This document shows positions 1 through 9,655 of a DNA stretch of 36,468 nt, in pieces. Source of the stretch: Blastocatellia bacterium (GTDB lineage Bacteria > Acidobacteriota > Blastocatellia > UBA7656); contig JAKEHD010000476.1 in assembly GCA_022615215.1 (NCBI GenBank), positions 1 through 36,468 on the forward strand. Reading direction: 5' to 3'. Each line of letters starts with the position of its first letter. Within the stretch, counting starts at the first letter, position 1. The notes below the pieces were generated by a model. It saw nothing but the letters and a program-made list of their open reading frames with translations. It ran no database searches and had not been told where the DNA came from. A program made the translations under genes and the position numbers.

Positions 1-1869
1 CGTGAGCAGAGCAGGGTAGGGTTTACGACCGAAGCCGAACTGATCCCGATGACCGAAAATTATCGGGACACGATTCGGGAGGCGTCAGTGGCCCTTGCGG
101 AGCAGCAGAGAAAGATGGCCGATAGCGTAGCGACCGCGCGAGTAATGCGGGATGTATTCGGCTTCACGACCGAGAAGCTGATCGACCTCGCTCAACAGGC
201 GGGAGCAGGCGAGAAGGATATCGACCTGCTGACTCGCGCGCTCAATAGCGATATCGACTCCCTGAAGGGCTTTGCTGAGGAGTTGAGCAAGGCGACTAAT
301 CGAATGTTCAACGCTGAACTCGCCGCGCTGAGATTGTCCGTCGCGCTGAAGGAGATACGAGCGCCTAAAATTTCAATCGAAGGTATACAGGGCGTGGTCG
401 GCGCGGAAGAGGTGGTGGACAGAGGAGTAGACGTGCTCGCTGCGCAGGGGATAAGGGATCGCCGAGTACAGGCGCGCGCGCTGGAGGGCGACACTCGCGC
501 GTTGATCGATGCGATGAAAGCGGAGGCCGCGGCGAGCGCGCGCTCCGACGCCGAAGCCCGACGCCTTTATAACACTCAGAAATCACTGCTCTCGCCTGCC
601 ACGCGCGAGTTGGTCGATCTTACCGAGGCGACGGCGAAGCGCATGGGCGCGTTTACCGATGGCAGCAATAAAGCCGCTGCTGCTGCGACGAAGCAAGCGG
701 CGGCGCTCAAAGCTCTAGCGAGCGTGACTTCTCAATTAGAGCAAGAGGTAGTGCGCGCGACTATAGCGGCGCTCAGGGAGGACAAGCGGCAATTCGATGA
801 GCGGCGAACGCTCGCCGGATTGGAATTCGCTACCCGCAAGAACGAGCTTGCCGCCAATAATCAACTGACTGCTGAAAACCTCAACAGACTGCGAACGATC
901 TATATCCGGGGACTCGATCAAATCACCAAAGACGAGATCGTGTTCTATCAAAAACAGCGACGCGAGCAGTTCGAGCATTTACGAAAGCAACGAGAAGATC
1001 GTATCAAGCAGGTCACGGAGATGCTGCGAGAGGAGCGCGAGATTCGCCTGCGTGAGGACCGGACGACTCGATTCGTGCTGGAGCAGCAAGAGCTACAATC
1101 GCGCGAGCGGCGTATAGGCAGAGACACGCGACGTGACGCGGAGCGAGACCTGTTAGATCAGCAGGCGCGCGACCTGGAACGGGTTGCCCGCGCGTTCGGA
1201 TTTGCGTCACAAAACGCAGAGTTGTACCGTCAGCAAATTGCACTACTAAACAGAGAGTTGAGTAATCAAGAAGCGATTGTTTTAGGGGTGGGCCTCGCAA
1301 CGGAATCATTCATCGAGGACTGGATCAGGAGTGGGGCGACATTCCAAGCGGTGGCCGATGGTATCGGCGACTCGCTCAGGCGGATGGTCGCGTCGGGCGA
1401 AGACTTCGGGGCGAACATGAAAGCGGTCTTCCTGGAGTTGATCGCCAACCTCGCAGAGTATTGGGGACAGTTTTTTATTTCACTCGGAGCCGGGATGCTC
1501 TTTTTCAATCCGGCTGCCGGCATTGGATTAATAGCGGCGGGCGTGGCTCTGACGGCGCTTGCGGGCGTGTTGAGAGGACTGGCGGATCGTTCGCGTCAGG
1601 CTGCGCGGGCGCAAGAAGGGGCTGCTGCCGGGGGCGGCGCTGGTGGAGCGGCTGCCGGCGGCGGCGGATCAAGGTCTCAGCGACCTCCAACGATCATCCC
1701 GTTCCCGACCTCGCCCCAGTCGAGATCAGGTGGAGGGACGCTTAGTGTCTCACTCGATAGATCGGGCGTTACCGATTTCCTTGAAGGGCGAGAGGTGCTC
1801 ACACCTTCGAATATTCAAGGCAGGCACTTTGATCGGGTCAAAAAGACCGTGAAGAAGATGACGAACTAA
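1..1869 (+). CDS. Tail tape-measure protein, C-terminal part (partial at left edge)
   Basis: This is the C-terminal 622 residues of what is probably the tail tape-measure protein, which sets tail length and helps DNA entry. The frame is open from base 1, so the first ATG at 49 is probably internal and the real start lies outside the window. Most of the protein is charged helical or coiled-coil sequence rich in Arg, Glu and Gln (about 700-1250). A hydrophobic segment follows at about 1462-1570 (WGQFFISLGAGMLFF and onward), then a Gly/Ala-rich linker (1612-1680). A long helical protein with a late hydrophobic stretch, placed directly before tail-tip genes, is the usual tape-measure arrangement. 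No peptidase domain is visible. The identification rests on architecture and position, not on a diagnostic motif. Confidence 0.75.
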   Translation, partial: REQSRVGFTTEAELIPMTENYRDTIREASVALAEQQRKMADSVATARVMRDVFGFTTEKLIDLAQQAGAGEKDIDLLTRALNSDIDSLKGFAEELSKATNRMFNAELAALRLSVALKEIRAPKISIEGIQGVVGAEEVVDRGVDVLAAQGIRDRRVQARALEGDTRALIDAMKAEAAASARSDAEARRLYNTQKSLLSPATRELVDLTEATAKRMGAFTDGSNKAAAAATKQAAALKALASVTSQLEQEVVRATIAALREDKRQFDERRTLAGLEFATRKNELAANNQLTAENLNRLRTIYIRGLDQITKDEIVFYQKQRREQFEHLRKQREDRIKQVTEMLREEREIRLREDRTTRFVLEQQELQSRERRIGRDTRRDAERDLLDQQARDLERVARAFGFASQNAELYRQQIALLNRELSNQEAIVLGVGLATESFIEDWIRSGATFQAVADGIGDSLRRMVASGEDFGANMKAVFLELIANLAEYWGQFFISLGAGMLFFNPAAGIGLIAAGVALTALAGVLRGLADRSRQAARAQEGAAAGGGAGGAAAGGGGSRSQRPPTIIPFPTSPQSRSGGGTLSVSLDRSGVTDFLEGREVLTPSNIQGRHFDRVKKTVKKMTN

Positions 1870-1870
1870 C

Positions 1871-2251
1871 ATGGCTGTGTTTCCCGTTATGCCGAGTTTC
1901 GGTTATAGCTCAAGCGTCGAGTTTCGTGAGACGCTGAGAGTGTATGATGACTTGAACCATCGCAGTTATCTCAAGAGCACGGCCGCGCATACGCATCGCG
2001 CGTTGAGCTTCGAAGAGTTGAGCAAGACAGAGAAGGATTCGATCGAGGCGTTTTTTATCGCGCGGAAACAGGCATCTGGAAGTGATCGGGAGTTTTTTGT
2101 CTACGATCCTGACGAAGTGGACGCTATCGACATCTCAGGGGTGAGCACGACGGGCAGACACACGGCGATCTTCACCGACACAGGGATCGCGTTCACGCGC
2201 TCCGGGCCTTGCACCTGGAGCGGTCAGGTCAATGTCTTATTTCTGAATTGA
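1871..2251 (+). CDS. Minor tail protein (distal-tail or gpM-like)
   Basis: A 126-residue protein starting one base after the tape-measure stop codon. The sequence opens with PVMPSFGYSSSVEF and contains a charged helix (SFEELSKTEKDSIEAFF) followed by FVYDP and beta-rich sequence. Short proteins of this kind between the tape-measure and tail-tip genes are minor tail proteins, as with lambda gpM or the DUF2460-type proteins, and link the tail tube to the tip complex. The pattern of a helix, a YDP-type turn and then strands fits such proteins, but the family was judged by eye. It is cotranscribed with its neighbours (gaps of 1 base). Confidence 0.6.
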   Translation: MAVFPVMPSFGYSSSVEFRETLRVYDDLNHRSYLKSTAAHTHRALSFEELSKTEKDSIEAFFIARKQASGSDREFFVYDPDEVDAIDISGVSTTGRHTAIFTDTGIAFTRSGPCTWSGQVNVLFLN

Positions 2252-2252
2252 T

Positions 2253-5200
2253 ATGGGTAGAACGGTTCCAGCATCGATCACAGCACTGATAGGGCAGAAG
2301 AATCTACGTGCGCCCGTCTGGTTGCTCAAGTGGGAGCTCGACACGGGGACTAAATTCTACTCATCGGGCGAGCAGGTGACTTATGCCGGGAACGTCTACG
2401 AGGCGAATCGAATCGTCTCGATACCGAGCTTCGAAGCGGGTCTCGTAGATCGCAAGCGGCGCGATTTTTCAAAGCTCACGATTCAGCTTGACGACCTGCC
2501 CGACGTTGGCGGGTCGTTTCCGTTTGTGGCCCTCGATGCGCTTGAGGTGTTCGAGGACAAGCGCATTACGATCTATTGCTACTCACCTGACGCGCTCGAT
2601 GCAGTGCTTTTCTGGTGGGGTTATTCGGGCCGTCCGACCTTTAACAATGACTACACGGTCGACCTCACGGCGAGCTTCTTTTGGGATGCGATTGACATCC
2701 CTATCCCTCGAAAAAATATTCAGCAGGCAGGATTTCGCACGCTACGCAAAAAGCGACAGCAAGACGAAGAGGCGGAGGCTCTGCCCATCGTCTACGGTGC
2801 GGGTAATTTTTTCATCCGTCCAGTCATATACAGAGCACAGGAAGAAAACGGTTATTTAAATGTCAATTTCATAATCTCATCAACGACAGCGGGCGGGGCG
2901 TTCGACGCCGGAGATATTGTCGCGTCGAAAATGAAGCTGTTTAATATCACTCCTGCGACTGCTATCGAAGTCCATCTTGGCGGAGCGGTTGACACTGTGC
3001 CGCCGAATCTCGGTCGCTTCCCGCTGGACACTGAGGCGCACAATTTCGTTGCGTATGGCTACGCGACGTTTCCGATCACTGACGAAATCAAGGATCGATT
3101 AGACGAGCTCGAGGCCGACGACATCAGGATGGAAATCGGCAACGGGCGCAAGCTGCTTGATACCAGCCAGCCGAGCGCGAACCCTGTATTGATATTGAAG
3201 GATTTATTGCGCGATCCTAACAATTCGCTCGGACTTGCGAGCGGCGATTTCGACGCGGCAGCGGTGAGCAGCGCGGCGAGCTACGCGGGCGCTCGGTACT
3301 CGACTCGCTACGAGATACCCGGTCGCACGGAAGAGCAGCGACCGCTGATTGAGACCGTGCAGAGCATCCTCGGCGATTTTCATGGCTTCATTACTTTCGA
3401 CAATGGCCTCGTTCAAATCAGCGTCAAGCGCAACACCGGTGAGAGCGCGGCGGCTGTGTTTGCGACGATAGATAGCGGGATAGGCGGGCGGACGATTCAC
3501 AATGATGACGTGAAGGTATGGGAGCGCGACTCTTCTGAAATCAGCAATCAGGCCACGATTCAATACTTCACTCAAGGCAGGAAAAAGCGCACGGTCAGGC
3601 TCGTGGACACGGCGGCGCAGACTCGCGCGGGCGGGACGTTGGTCAAGGTGGTGGACGACGAGCGCGTATCGCTCGGGCTCACGGACGAGACGCAGGCGGC
3701 GATCAACGGCGCGATCACCGTGCGCGAGGAGTTGAACGGGAATCTATTCTGCGAGTTTGCAGTGCCGATTTTTGACGCTATCGATATCTCGCCCGGCCAG
3801 GTGATAGAGGTTCGCTCGCCGAGGATTTTTAATAACGCCTCAAACAAGGATTGGAGGGTTATTAAACAGAGTATAGAGACAGGCGACGAGCCATTAATAA
3901 GGATGACCTGTCAGGTCTACAAGGCAGCGTTCTACAACGACGACACTGCCGGGCTGGGCGTTGATCTACTAAGAGGCGATGAGGACACCAGCGCGCAAGG
4001 GCGGCCTCCTGACGTGACGCCGGACTCGCTGATCGTCGTAGATACAGGCACGAATGACACGGAGGGCAGACTCGCGACGATCCAGGCAACCTGCACGTTT
4101 CCGGCTGTGGATTTGGCCTCTGAACAAGCCGAGGGTACTTTCAGACAGTTGCCCTGGGCGGGCGTCCAATTGTGGTGGCATTACACCGACGAGCCTCTGC
4201 ACAAGGCCCGACTCGGCCTCGAGATCAAATACTCAGGCAATGGTAACGCGCTTCAGGTGGCGGGTGATTTCCAGGTTGACTGGCACAAGAACCGTTCGAT
4301 CCAATGTCACTTCGTAGCGATAGGCCACAACAGATCAAGAGCGCCGTTGGGGTATATCCCTGATCCAACAAAGGCGTCACATCTGACCGCGAATCTGTCT
4401 GCTACGGGCGCGACCGCGAGCGTGGCTGTGACGACTGCATTCGCGGTCGATGATTTTGTGTTCATCGAAAGAGAGATCGACAAGGTTCTGTCGAAGACCG
4501 CAAGCTCGATCACATTCGTGAACGCTGCGGGCGTGCGCACAGCGCAATTCGACACGGAGGCAATCGCGCATCCCAGCGGGACGGAGATCGCCGTTGCCAA
4601 GCTCTCATACCCGTCGCTGATAATTCCGCTCACTGCGCCCCGGTTCACCTACCCTGTCGTGACTGGCGTGGTCGCTCGCCAACGTGGTGATGGCGTGCGG
4701 TTCAAGTGGAGCGATGTCAATGCCGATAATCAAGAGAAGTATTACTTGTATTGGAGCACGGACGCTGACGCAGGGAGCAACGCTGCGAAGCTCGGCGTCA
4801 ATAACCCGACGTGGTATCTGACCGACCCCAACGGGCCTCCGGCAGGAGTCAACCTTGTCAAGGTAGACGGTCTCGCGCACAAGGTGTTGCAAGAGGACAT
4901 CGGCGCGGCTGGCACGACCATCAGGGCGCGAGTGGCAGCCAGGAACGGCAAGCGGAATTTCTCATCTACGCTCTCGTCGCTCGTCTCGAACATTCTCGGT
5001 GATGACGCTGTGCCTACAGTCTCGACGGCTCCAAAAGTGCAGGCTAAAAAACAGGGCATAAAAGTCCGCGCGATCTTGCCGACCACGAACATGAAAACCT
5101 TCGGCGAGAGCGGCAAGGTGGAGCACGTCATTAGAGCCAAGGACGGCGGCGGCTCAACGCTCGGTTATCTCAGCGACAACACGAGCGGCGTGTTTGTAAG

Positions 5201-6707
5201 CTCCGGCCCTGAGTTCCGATTCGATCAGGGCAAGTCGCCAGGCCATTTTTACAACTTCAACCGTGAAGCTGCTCTAGCGCTGTGGGCGACCGTTGCCACG
5301 CTGGAGATATGGGTTATCGTCTGGAACGCTGTAGGTCAGAGCGCGGCCTCGCCGATCACGACGATCACGGTGTCGACGTGGGAGGTCTCGGACGTTCCTC
5401 AAGACACCGCTGCGCCTACTCTGGCCTCGCCGTCAGCGCCGACCGTGCAGGAGTTTTTCGGCAAACTCGATATAACCTGCCCTCTGCCGACCGCCAATAT
5501 CAACACGCTGGAGCAGTGCCAGGTTGTCATGAGCGAATCGAGTACGGCTCCGGCTGGCAATCCCACAGTCGGGAGTGAGGGGGTCGTTAAGATCAAGTTC
5601 GGCCAGCACGTCACATTCAAACCAAAGCAAAGACAGACAGCGAATCTATGGTTCTTCTATCGATGGAAAAACGCAGTCAATTATTCTGTCTGGTCATCCT
5701 CCGGGAATATACTTGCAGCCGATATCAACCGGCCCGTGAAAGACGTAATCGGCGACGGCCCGCCTGCCCTGCCTATGGGATTTGTGCGCAGCGCGACGAG
5801 CGGTACGGGCCACACGAGCACGACGTTTGTGATGGACGGTAGCGCCTCTGCCGTTGACGATTTCTACAACGGGATGGTGCTGCACGTCCTCTCACTCGCG
5901 GCGTCGAGTCGCGTGCGCGAGATCACGGACTATAACGGCGCAACCCGAACGGCGACCGTTTCGCCTGCGTTCGACAGCACGCCGGTCGGCGCGTTGGCGT
6001 TCGAGGTTCACTTCGGCCAGGCCCGCGCGAACAAGTCAGGCACGGGACACACGGCGACCACGTTCGTGCTCGATAGCGGTGCGTCAGGAACCAATGATTT
6101 TTACAGCGGGATGTCGATATATATTCCGAGCGAGGGAGCCAGCGACGGCATTCAGAAAATCACTGATTATGTCGGCTCGACGAAGACCTGCACCGTCTCG
6201 CCGGGATTCGCCAGCACGCCGAGCGGCAGTCATGGATATGTGATTTGGAACGGCTCGATAGGCAATAACGTGCTCGATCAATCAGGCGGAGTGTTCACCG
6301 GCGTGGCATTTCGTCAGTGGCGCGACGACGAGACCGGAGCGGATATATTGGAGTTCGTCGCCCCGACGGGCGAGAACGGCTACTCGTTGCAATACGCGCA
6401 GGTACAGATCGCAAAGAAGGGCAACGGCAAGGTCAAGGTCGACACTAAAGTGCCTCTGTCGATCCAGTCAGAGTATCGATACGTCCCCCCCGTCGATGGC
6501 TTCGTTCCTGTAGCCCGAATCCTATTTGCCAATCTCTATCGAGAGGGTGGCTCGGACGGCAAAAGCGCATGGTCGTACTGGGTGGAGATGCCCAATAATC
6601 CAAGCGTGGGCGGTGTGGATAATTTCGATCCGAGCCTGTTTCCGCCGTTCGAGGTGGACTTCCTGGACGACGATAATCTTCCCGGCTCGGAGTATCCGAC
6701 TTATTAA
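2253..6707 (+). CDS. Tail-tip / central fibre protein with fibronectin-like and duplicated C-terminal domains
   Basis: A 1484-residue protein, probably the tail-tip hub and host-recognition protein. Residues 1-170 resemble gpL/DUF2163-type tip proteins (PVWLLKWELD, VTYAGNVYEA, LDDLPDVGG). Residues 310-600 look like the gpJ or baseplate-hub region (LILKDLLRDPNNSLGLASG, then LIETVQSILGDFHGFITFDNG). From about 800 to 1150 there are repeated beta-sandwich segments of fibronectin type III character. Residues about 1179-1330 hold two tandem copies of a domain beginning SGTGHT[SA]TTFV. The C-terminus is another beta-rich domain. So gpL-like and gpJ-like functions seem joined in one polypeptide. The start at 2253 lies one base after the previous stop codon, and the stop overlaps the next start (TAATG). 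Confidence 0.75.
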   Translation: MGRTVPASITALIGQKNLRAPVWLLKWELDTGTKFYSSGEQVTYAGNVYEANRIVSIPSFEAGLVDRKRRDFSKLTIQLDDLPDVGGSFPFVALDALEVFEDKRITIYCYSPDALDAVLFWWGYSGRPTFNNDYTVDLTASFFWDAIDIPIPRKNIQQAGFRTLRKKRQQDEEAEALPIVYGAGNFFIRPVIYRAQEENGYLNVNFIISSTTAGGAFDAGDIVASKMKLFNITPATAIEVHLGGAVDTVPPNLGRFPLDTEAHNFVAYGYATFPITDEIKDRLDELEADDIRMEIGNGRKLLDTSQPSANPVLILKDLLRDPNNSLGLASGDFDAAAVSSAASYAGARYSTRYEIPGRTEEQRPLIETVQSILGDFHGFITFDNGLVQISVKRNTGESAAAVFATIDSGIGGRTIHNDDVKVWERDSSEISNQATIQYFTQGRKKRTVRLVDTAAQTRAGGTLVKVVDDERVSLGLTDETQAAINGAITVREELNGNLFCEFAVPIFDAIDISPGQVIEVRSPRIFNNASNKDWRVIKQSIETGDEPLIRMTCQVYKAAFYNDDTAGLGVDLLRGDEDTSAQGRPPDVTPDSLIVVDTGTNDTEGRLATIQATCTFPAVDLASEQAEGTFRQLPWAGVQLWWHYTDEPLHKARLGLEIKYSGNGNALQVAGDFQVDWHKNRSIQCHFVAIGHNRSRAPLGYIPDPTKASHLTANLSATGATASVAVTTAFAVDDFVFIEREIDKVLSKTASSITFVNAAGVRTAQFDTEAIAHPSGTEIAVAKLSYPSLIIPLTAPRFTYPVVTGVVARQRGDGVRFKWSDVNADNQEKYYLYWSTDADAGSNAAKLGVNNPTWYLTDPNGPPAGVNLVKVDGLAHKVLQEDIGAAGTTIRARVAARNGKRNFSSTLSSLVSNILGDDAVPTVSTAPKVQAKKQGIKVRAILPTTNMKTFGESGKVEHVIRAKDGGGSTLGYLSDNTSGVFVSSGPEFRFDQGKSPGHFYNFNREAALALWATVATLEIWVIVWNAVGQSAASPITTITVSTWEVSDVPQDTAAPTLASPSAPTVQEFFGKLDITCPLPTANINTLEQCQVVMSESSTAPAGNPTVGSEGVVKIKFGQHVTFKPKQRQTANLWFFYRWKNAVNYSVWSSSGNILAADINRPVKDVIGDGPPALPMGFVRSATSGTGHTSTTFVMDGSASAVDDFYNGMVLHVLSLAASSRVREITDYNGATRTATVSPAFDSTPVGALAFEVHFGQARANKSGTGHTATTFVLDSGASGTNDFYSGMSIYIPSEGASDGIQKITDYVGSTKTCTVSPGFASTPSGSHGYVIWNGSIGNNVLDQSGGVFTGVAFRQWRDDETGADILEFVAPTGENGYSLQYAQVQIAKKGNGKVKVDTKVPLSIQSEYRYVPPVDGFVPVARILFANLYREGGSDGKSAWSYWVEMPNNPSVGGVDNFDPSLFPPFEVDFLDDDNLPGSEYPTY
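5790..6249 (+). repeat. Tandem duplicated domain in the tail-tip protein
   Basis: Two adjacent copies of about 75-80 residues. Each starts with SGTGHT-x-TTFV, continues with DDFYNGM or NDFYSGM, then ITDYNGATRTATVSP or ITDYVGSTKTCTVSP, and ends with F-x-STP. The protein copies are clearly homologous while the DNA has diverged, so the duplication is not recent. Small beta-rich repeats at the end of a tail-tip protein are plausible receptor-binding or fibre-decoration modules. Confidence 0.75.
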
Positions 6708-7177
6708 TGGCGATCACGGCTGACAGAGAATCGATAGTGAGGTGCCCGGACTGCGGAGAGCCGGCAGTGAGACGGGAGTTGAGGGCGAACGGGCAATTCG
6801 TGAGCTACGACACGCACAGCGCCGACCTGCTCGATATCGATCACCTCGCCGCGCTCGGTCGGATGCGAGCGTTTTATGATCGCCTTCTGGCGATAGAGCG
6901 AGAGATTAAGAAGCGGCCGTTTCCGTCTGAGCTTGGGATAGTTCGCAGCGTGGATTTCGAGCCACTGAGACCATCAGCCTGCGCGCCGAGGCGCGAAATA
7001 GTGACTGTGGTTTTATTGCGAGCATTCGGGCGCAATCGAGAGGTCAGGCTACAGTCCGTCGATATTGATGAGTTGAGTGTCGATGGGCTGGCCGAGGAGT
7101 TAGTCCCGCTGCTGGCTGCTGCCGCGCGTGAGATGCGGGCGGAGTGGGAGCGAGAGTTCGAGCAGGGCAGGTTTTGA
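6707..7177 (+). CDS. Hypothetical protein with N-terminal CxxC motif
   Basis: A 156-residue protein of unknown function. An N-terminal CPDCGEP motif suggests half of a zinc ribbon or a redox pair, but no second CxxC pair follows. The middle (LDIDHLAALGRMRAFYDRLL) and C-terminal (ELVPLLAAAAREMRAEWER) parts are helical. The start codon overlaps the stop of the tail-tip gene, so it is translationally coupled to it, which suggests a role in tail assembly or a minor virion component. The family was not recognised. Confidence 0.6.
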   Translation: MAITADRESIVRCPDCGEPAVRRELRANGQFVSYDTHSADLLDIDHLAALGRMRAFYDRLLAIEREIKKRPFPSELGIVRSVDFEPLRPSACAPRREIVTVVLLRAFGRNREVRLQSVDIDELSVDGLAEELVPLLAAAAREMRAEWEREFEQGRF

Positions 7178-7195
7178 GAAAAGGAGAATTTTCGT

Positions 7196-7582
7196 ATGAA
7201 AAGGTTTACCAGTGTGATGCTTGTAGTATTCCTGATCGCGATGGCGGCGAGCGCGAGTTTCAGCACGGCTCCCGCGCCGTTCGCGGTCGTCTGCGCCGGT
7301 CAGGGCGGGGTCGAGTATGTGTCCTTCAACAGCGCGACCGGCAATTATGTTTATGAAAAGTGCTCGCCTTTCGTTCGATTGACCGGGACCGGCTCGGTCA
7401 ATATGCTCGGCCACTTTCTGGTCTTAAATCACCAGACCGCCACGCGCGACGTGGTGGTGGTAGTCGATACGAGCGATAACACAGGCGAGGCGCATGTGGA
7501 GGATACTGTGGCGGGTGTCAATGTGGACATATCAGACTCCGACACCACGCAACCCTGTGGGTGCTTCAGTAAAAACCAATAA
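7196..7582 (+). CDS. Secreted or membrane-anchored hypothetical protein
   Basis: A 128-residue protein with a typical signal peptide (MKRFTSVMLVVFLIAMAASA, predicted cleavage after about residue 20). The rest is short and beta-rich, with four cysteines that could form disulfides, one pair as CGC near the C-terminus. An AAAAGGAG ribosome site lies 8 bases upstream of the ATG. A secreted protein in the middle of tail genes is unusual for a structural protein. It might be displayed by infected or lysogenic cells, or be a late-expressed accessory gene. The function is unknown. Confidence 0.6.
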   Translation: MKRFTSVMLVVFLIAMAASASFSTAPAPFAVVCAGQGGVEYVSFNSATGNYVYEKCSPFVRLTGTGSVNMLGHFLVLNHQTATRDVVVVVDTSDNTGEAHVEDTVAGVNVDISDSDTTQPCGCFSKNQ

Positions 7583-7594
7583 GGAAGATTTCCT

Positions 7595-9646
7595 GTGGCG
7601 AGTCAAGGTCCGCTCAATCCAGGCACACTAGCAAGCGATAGCTCGCACGGCACGCTTGCGTGGAGCAGTCCGGGAAATGCTGCGGCGAGCGACGATTCGC
7701 ACGCCTCGGCCGCTTTCACTGCTCAGAATCAGATTACGCAATATCTCAAGGCTACGAACTTCGGCTTTTCGATCCCGTCAGGGGCGACCGTAGACGGGAT
7801 CGTGGTCGAGGTCGAAAGAAAGCGAACTAGCGGATTCGGGACCGTCATAGACAACCGGGTGAGGATCGTCAAGGCGGACCAGACCATAGGCGCGACCGAC
7901 AAATCGTCTGCAACGGACTGGCCCACATCGGATACGTATGCTACTTATGGGAGCAGTAGCGACCTTTGGGGAGAGGCATGGACGCCTGCAAACATCAATG
8001 ACATCGATTTCGGGGTGGTGATCGCCGCAACACTCACTACCACCTCGGCCGCGACAGCAGCGATAGACCATATTCGCCTTACAGTCCATTACACGGATGA
8101 AACACCAGTCAGCCAAACGCGAGTGAGCAATATCGAATCGAAGACTACCCTCGCGCCCACGCGGGTCGCCAACCACGAGGCGTTAGCGAGCCTGACGCAG
8201 ACCAGGGCTGCTAATCATGAGAGCCTCCTGACGGTAACGTTTGGGCGTGCGAGCAATATCGAGAGCCTGGTCGGTGTGCCTCAGAGCGGAGCGATGCTGA
8301 TCGAATCAAGGGGCTACCTGGAGCGCGCGATAGCGGCCCAAATAGAATCGCTGCTATCGCTCTCGGCGGAGCAGCAATCGCTCGTCGAATCGCTGATCTC
8401 GGCAGCTCGGGGACTCGCGAGTAACGTCGAGAGCCTGGCCGCTGTAGCGACGGGCGGGATAGCTGATTTTGAATCTCTGATCGGGATCGCGCCCGCGCGC
8501 GTGACGCTGATCGAGTCGAGCGCCTCTCTGAGCGCGGATCGCGGGGCCGTGATCGAATGGCTACAGCAGGCTGCTCTCGCAGCATCGGGGAGCCTTGAGG
8601 CGCTGCAATCGGTAGCACGCGGCCTGGCCTCGGAGCTAGAGGCGTTGGCGACGATCACCGGTGTAGGGACGGGCCATATAGAATCACATGGTAGCGCGGT
8701 GAATGAAATCATCGCGCTGATAGAGTCTCTAAGCACAGCGGTCGCTACGAAGAGCGGCAACGTAGAGTCGCTACAGAGCACCTCGTTGAGCCTGGCCGCG
8801 CTGGTAGAGGCTCTGGCGACGATCTTCGGCGCGGGCGACGCGCAGATAGAGGCGCGCGGGTTTGCGACGGCAGAGCGCGCGAGTAATATCGAGTCTAAAG
8901 TCGGCCTGGAGGTCGGCCTGCCCGGACTGATCGAATCGCTCAGTGAGCTATCACAGCAGGCGCTCTCGTCGCTTGAATGGCTGACAGCAGCAGCAGCGGC
9001 AACAGCAGCAGGTATCGAGGCTGGCGGGCTGGTCGCGCAGGGACTCGCGGGCAACGTCGAGGCGACGACGGGCTTGATCGTCTCGGCACTTGCACAATAC
9101 GAATGGTTGCGCGCTGCTGCGCTTTCAGCCGCGTCCGAGTACGAGCACCTGATTGCGGCGGAGCGCGGGCTAGGCGGCCTGTTCGAGGCAGAGGGAATAA
9201 CGACGACGGCGCGAGTGAGCAATATCGAGTCTCTGGTCTCGCTGGCGCGTGAGGCAGGTATACCGTTCGAGGCACTGATTAGATTAGCGAAGGCCGGGGA
9301 CGCGACTCTCGAATGGCTGTCGAGCGTGGCCCAGGATGCGACCTCGCCTATCGCGTGCCTCGTGGGATTGCAGTCTGGCGCGTCGGGCCTGTACGAAGCG
9401 CGCGGCACGGTTCTATCACTCAGCACTGCGCAGTTCGAGTCGCTGACGCGGGTCGCGCAGACGGGAGTGATCGACTACGAGGCGCAGGGGTTGATCGAGC
9501 GCCTCGGCATCGCGAATTACGAGGGCGCGATAGTGATTGCGGTCGGGGGCGAGATCAGACTGACGGCGTTCTTCGTTCAGAGCAGATTGATTACTGCGGA
9601 GTTCGCGGAGCGCAAGCTCATCACCGCGATTTTTGAATCGGAATAG
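7595..9646 (+). CDS. Fibre-like protein with 34 tandem 14-residue repeats
   Basis: A 683-residue protein starting at GTG 7595, with AAGGAAG 8 bases upstream. Residues 1-175 form a beta-rich head resembling jelly-roll domains of phage tail appendages (FGFSIPSGATVDGIVVEVE, INDIDFGVVIAA, IDHIRLTVHYTD). Residues 176-651 are exactly 34 consecutive 14-residue units without any insertion or deletion. Position 5 is usually aliphatic or aromatic, position 6 is Glu in 33 of 34 units, and position 8 is often Leu; typical units are RVSNIESLVSLARE and IAAQIESLLSLSAE. The last 32 residues form a different short cap with a doubled RLITAEFAERKLITAIF pattern. The head, exact repeat shaft and cap suggest an elongated fibre or tail appendage. 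The repeat family was not recognised. Confidence 0.65.
   Translation: MASQGPLNPGTLASDSSHGTLAWSSPGNAAASDDSHASAAFTAQNQITQYLKATNFGFSIPSGATVDGIVVEVERKRTSGFGTVIDNRVRIVKADQTIGATDKSSATDWPTSDTYATYGSSSDLWGEAWTPANINDIDFGVVIAATLTTTSAATAAIDHIRLTVHYTDETPVSQTRVSNIESKTTLAPTRVANHEALASLTQTRAANHESLLTVTFGRASNIESLVGVPQSGAMLIESRGYLERAIAAQIESLLSLSAEQQSLVESLISAARGLASNVESLAAVATGGIADFESLIGIAPARVTLIESSASLSADRGAVIEWLQQAALAASGSLEALQSVARGLASELEALATITGVGTGHIESHGSAVNEIIALIESLSTAVATKSGNVESLQSTSLSLAALVEALATIFGAGDAQIEARGFATAERASNIESKVGLEVGLPGLIESLSELSQQALSSLEWLTAAAAATAAGIEAGGLVAQGLAGNVEATTGLIVSALAQYEWLRAAALSAASEYEHLIAAERGLGGLFEAEGITTTARVSNIESLVSLAREAGIPFEALIRLAKAGDATLEWLSSVAQDATSPIACLVGLQSGASGLYEARGTVLSLSTAQFESLTRVAQTGVIDYEAQGLIERLGIANYEGAIVIAVGGEIRLTAFFVQSRLITAEFAERKLITAIFESE
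8120..9547 (+). repeat. 34 x 42-bp coding repeat (14-residue protein repeat)
   Basis: The DNA of residues 176-651 is 34 units of 42 bases in perfect register (34 x 42 = 1428). The codons vary considerably between units while the protein pattern x4-[hydrophobic]-E-[S/A/W]-x7 persists. So the array is old and under selection rather than a recent slippage product. The single unit lacking Glu at position 6 is ATSPIACLVGLQSG near the C-terminal end. Confidence 0.85.
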
Positions 9647-9655
9647 GAGAGTGTT

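Noticed and set aside
8314..9426. A 370-codon minus-strand frame
   Set aside because: It is the shadow of the 14-residue repeat gene. Its Ser/Ala-rich low-complexity sequence simply mirrors the repeats, and it has no ribosome site.
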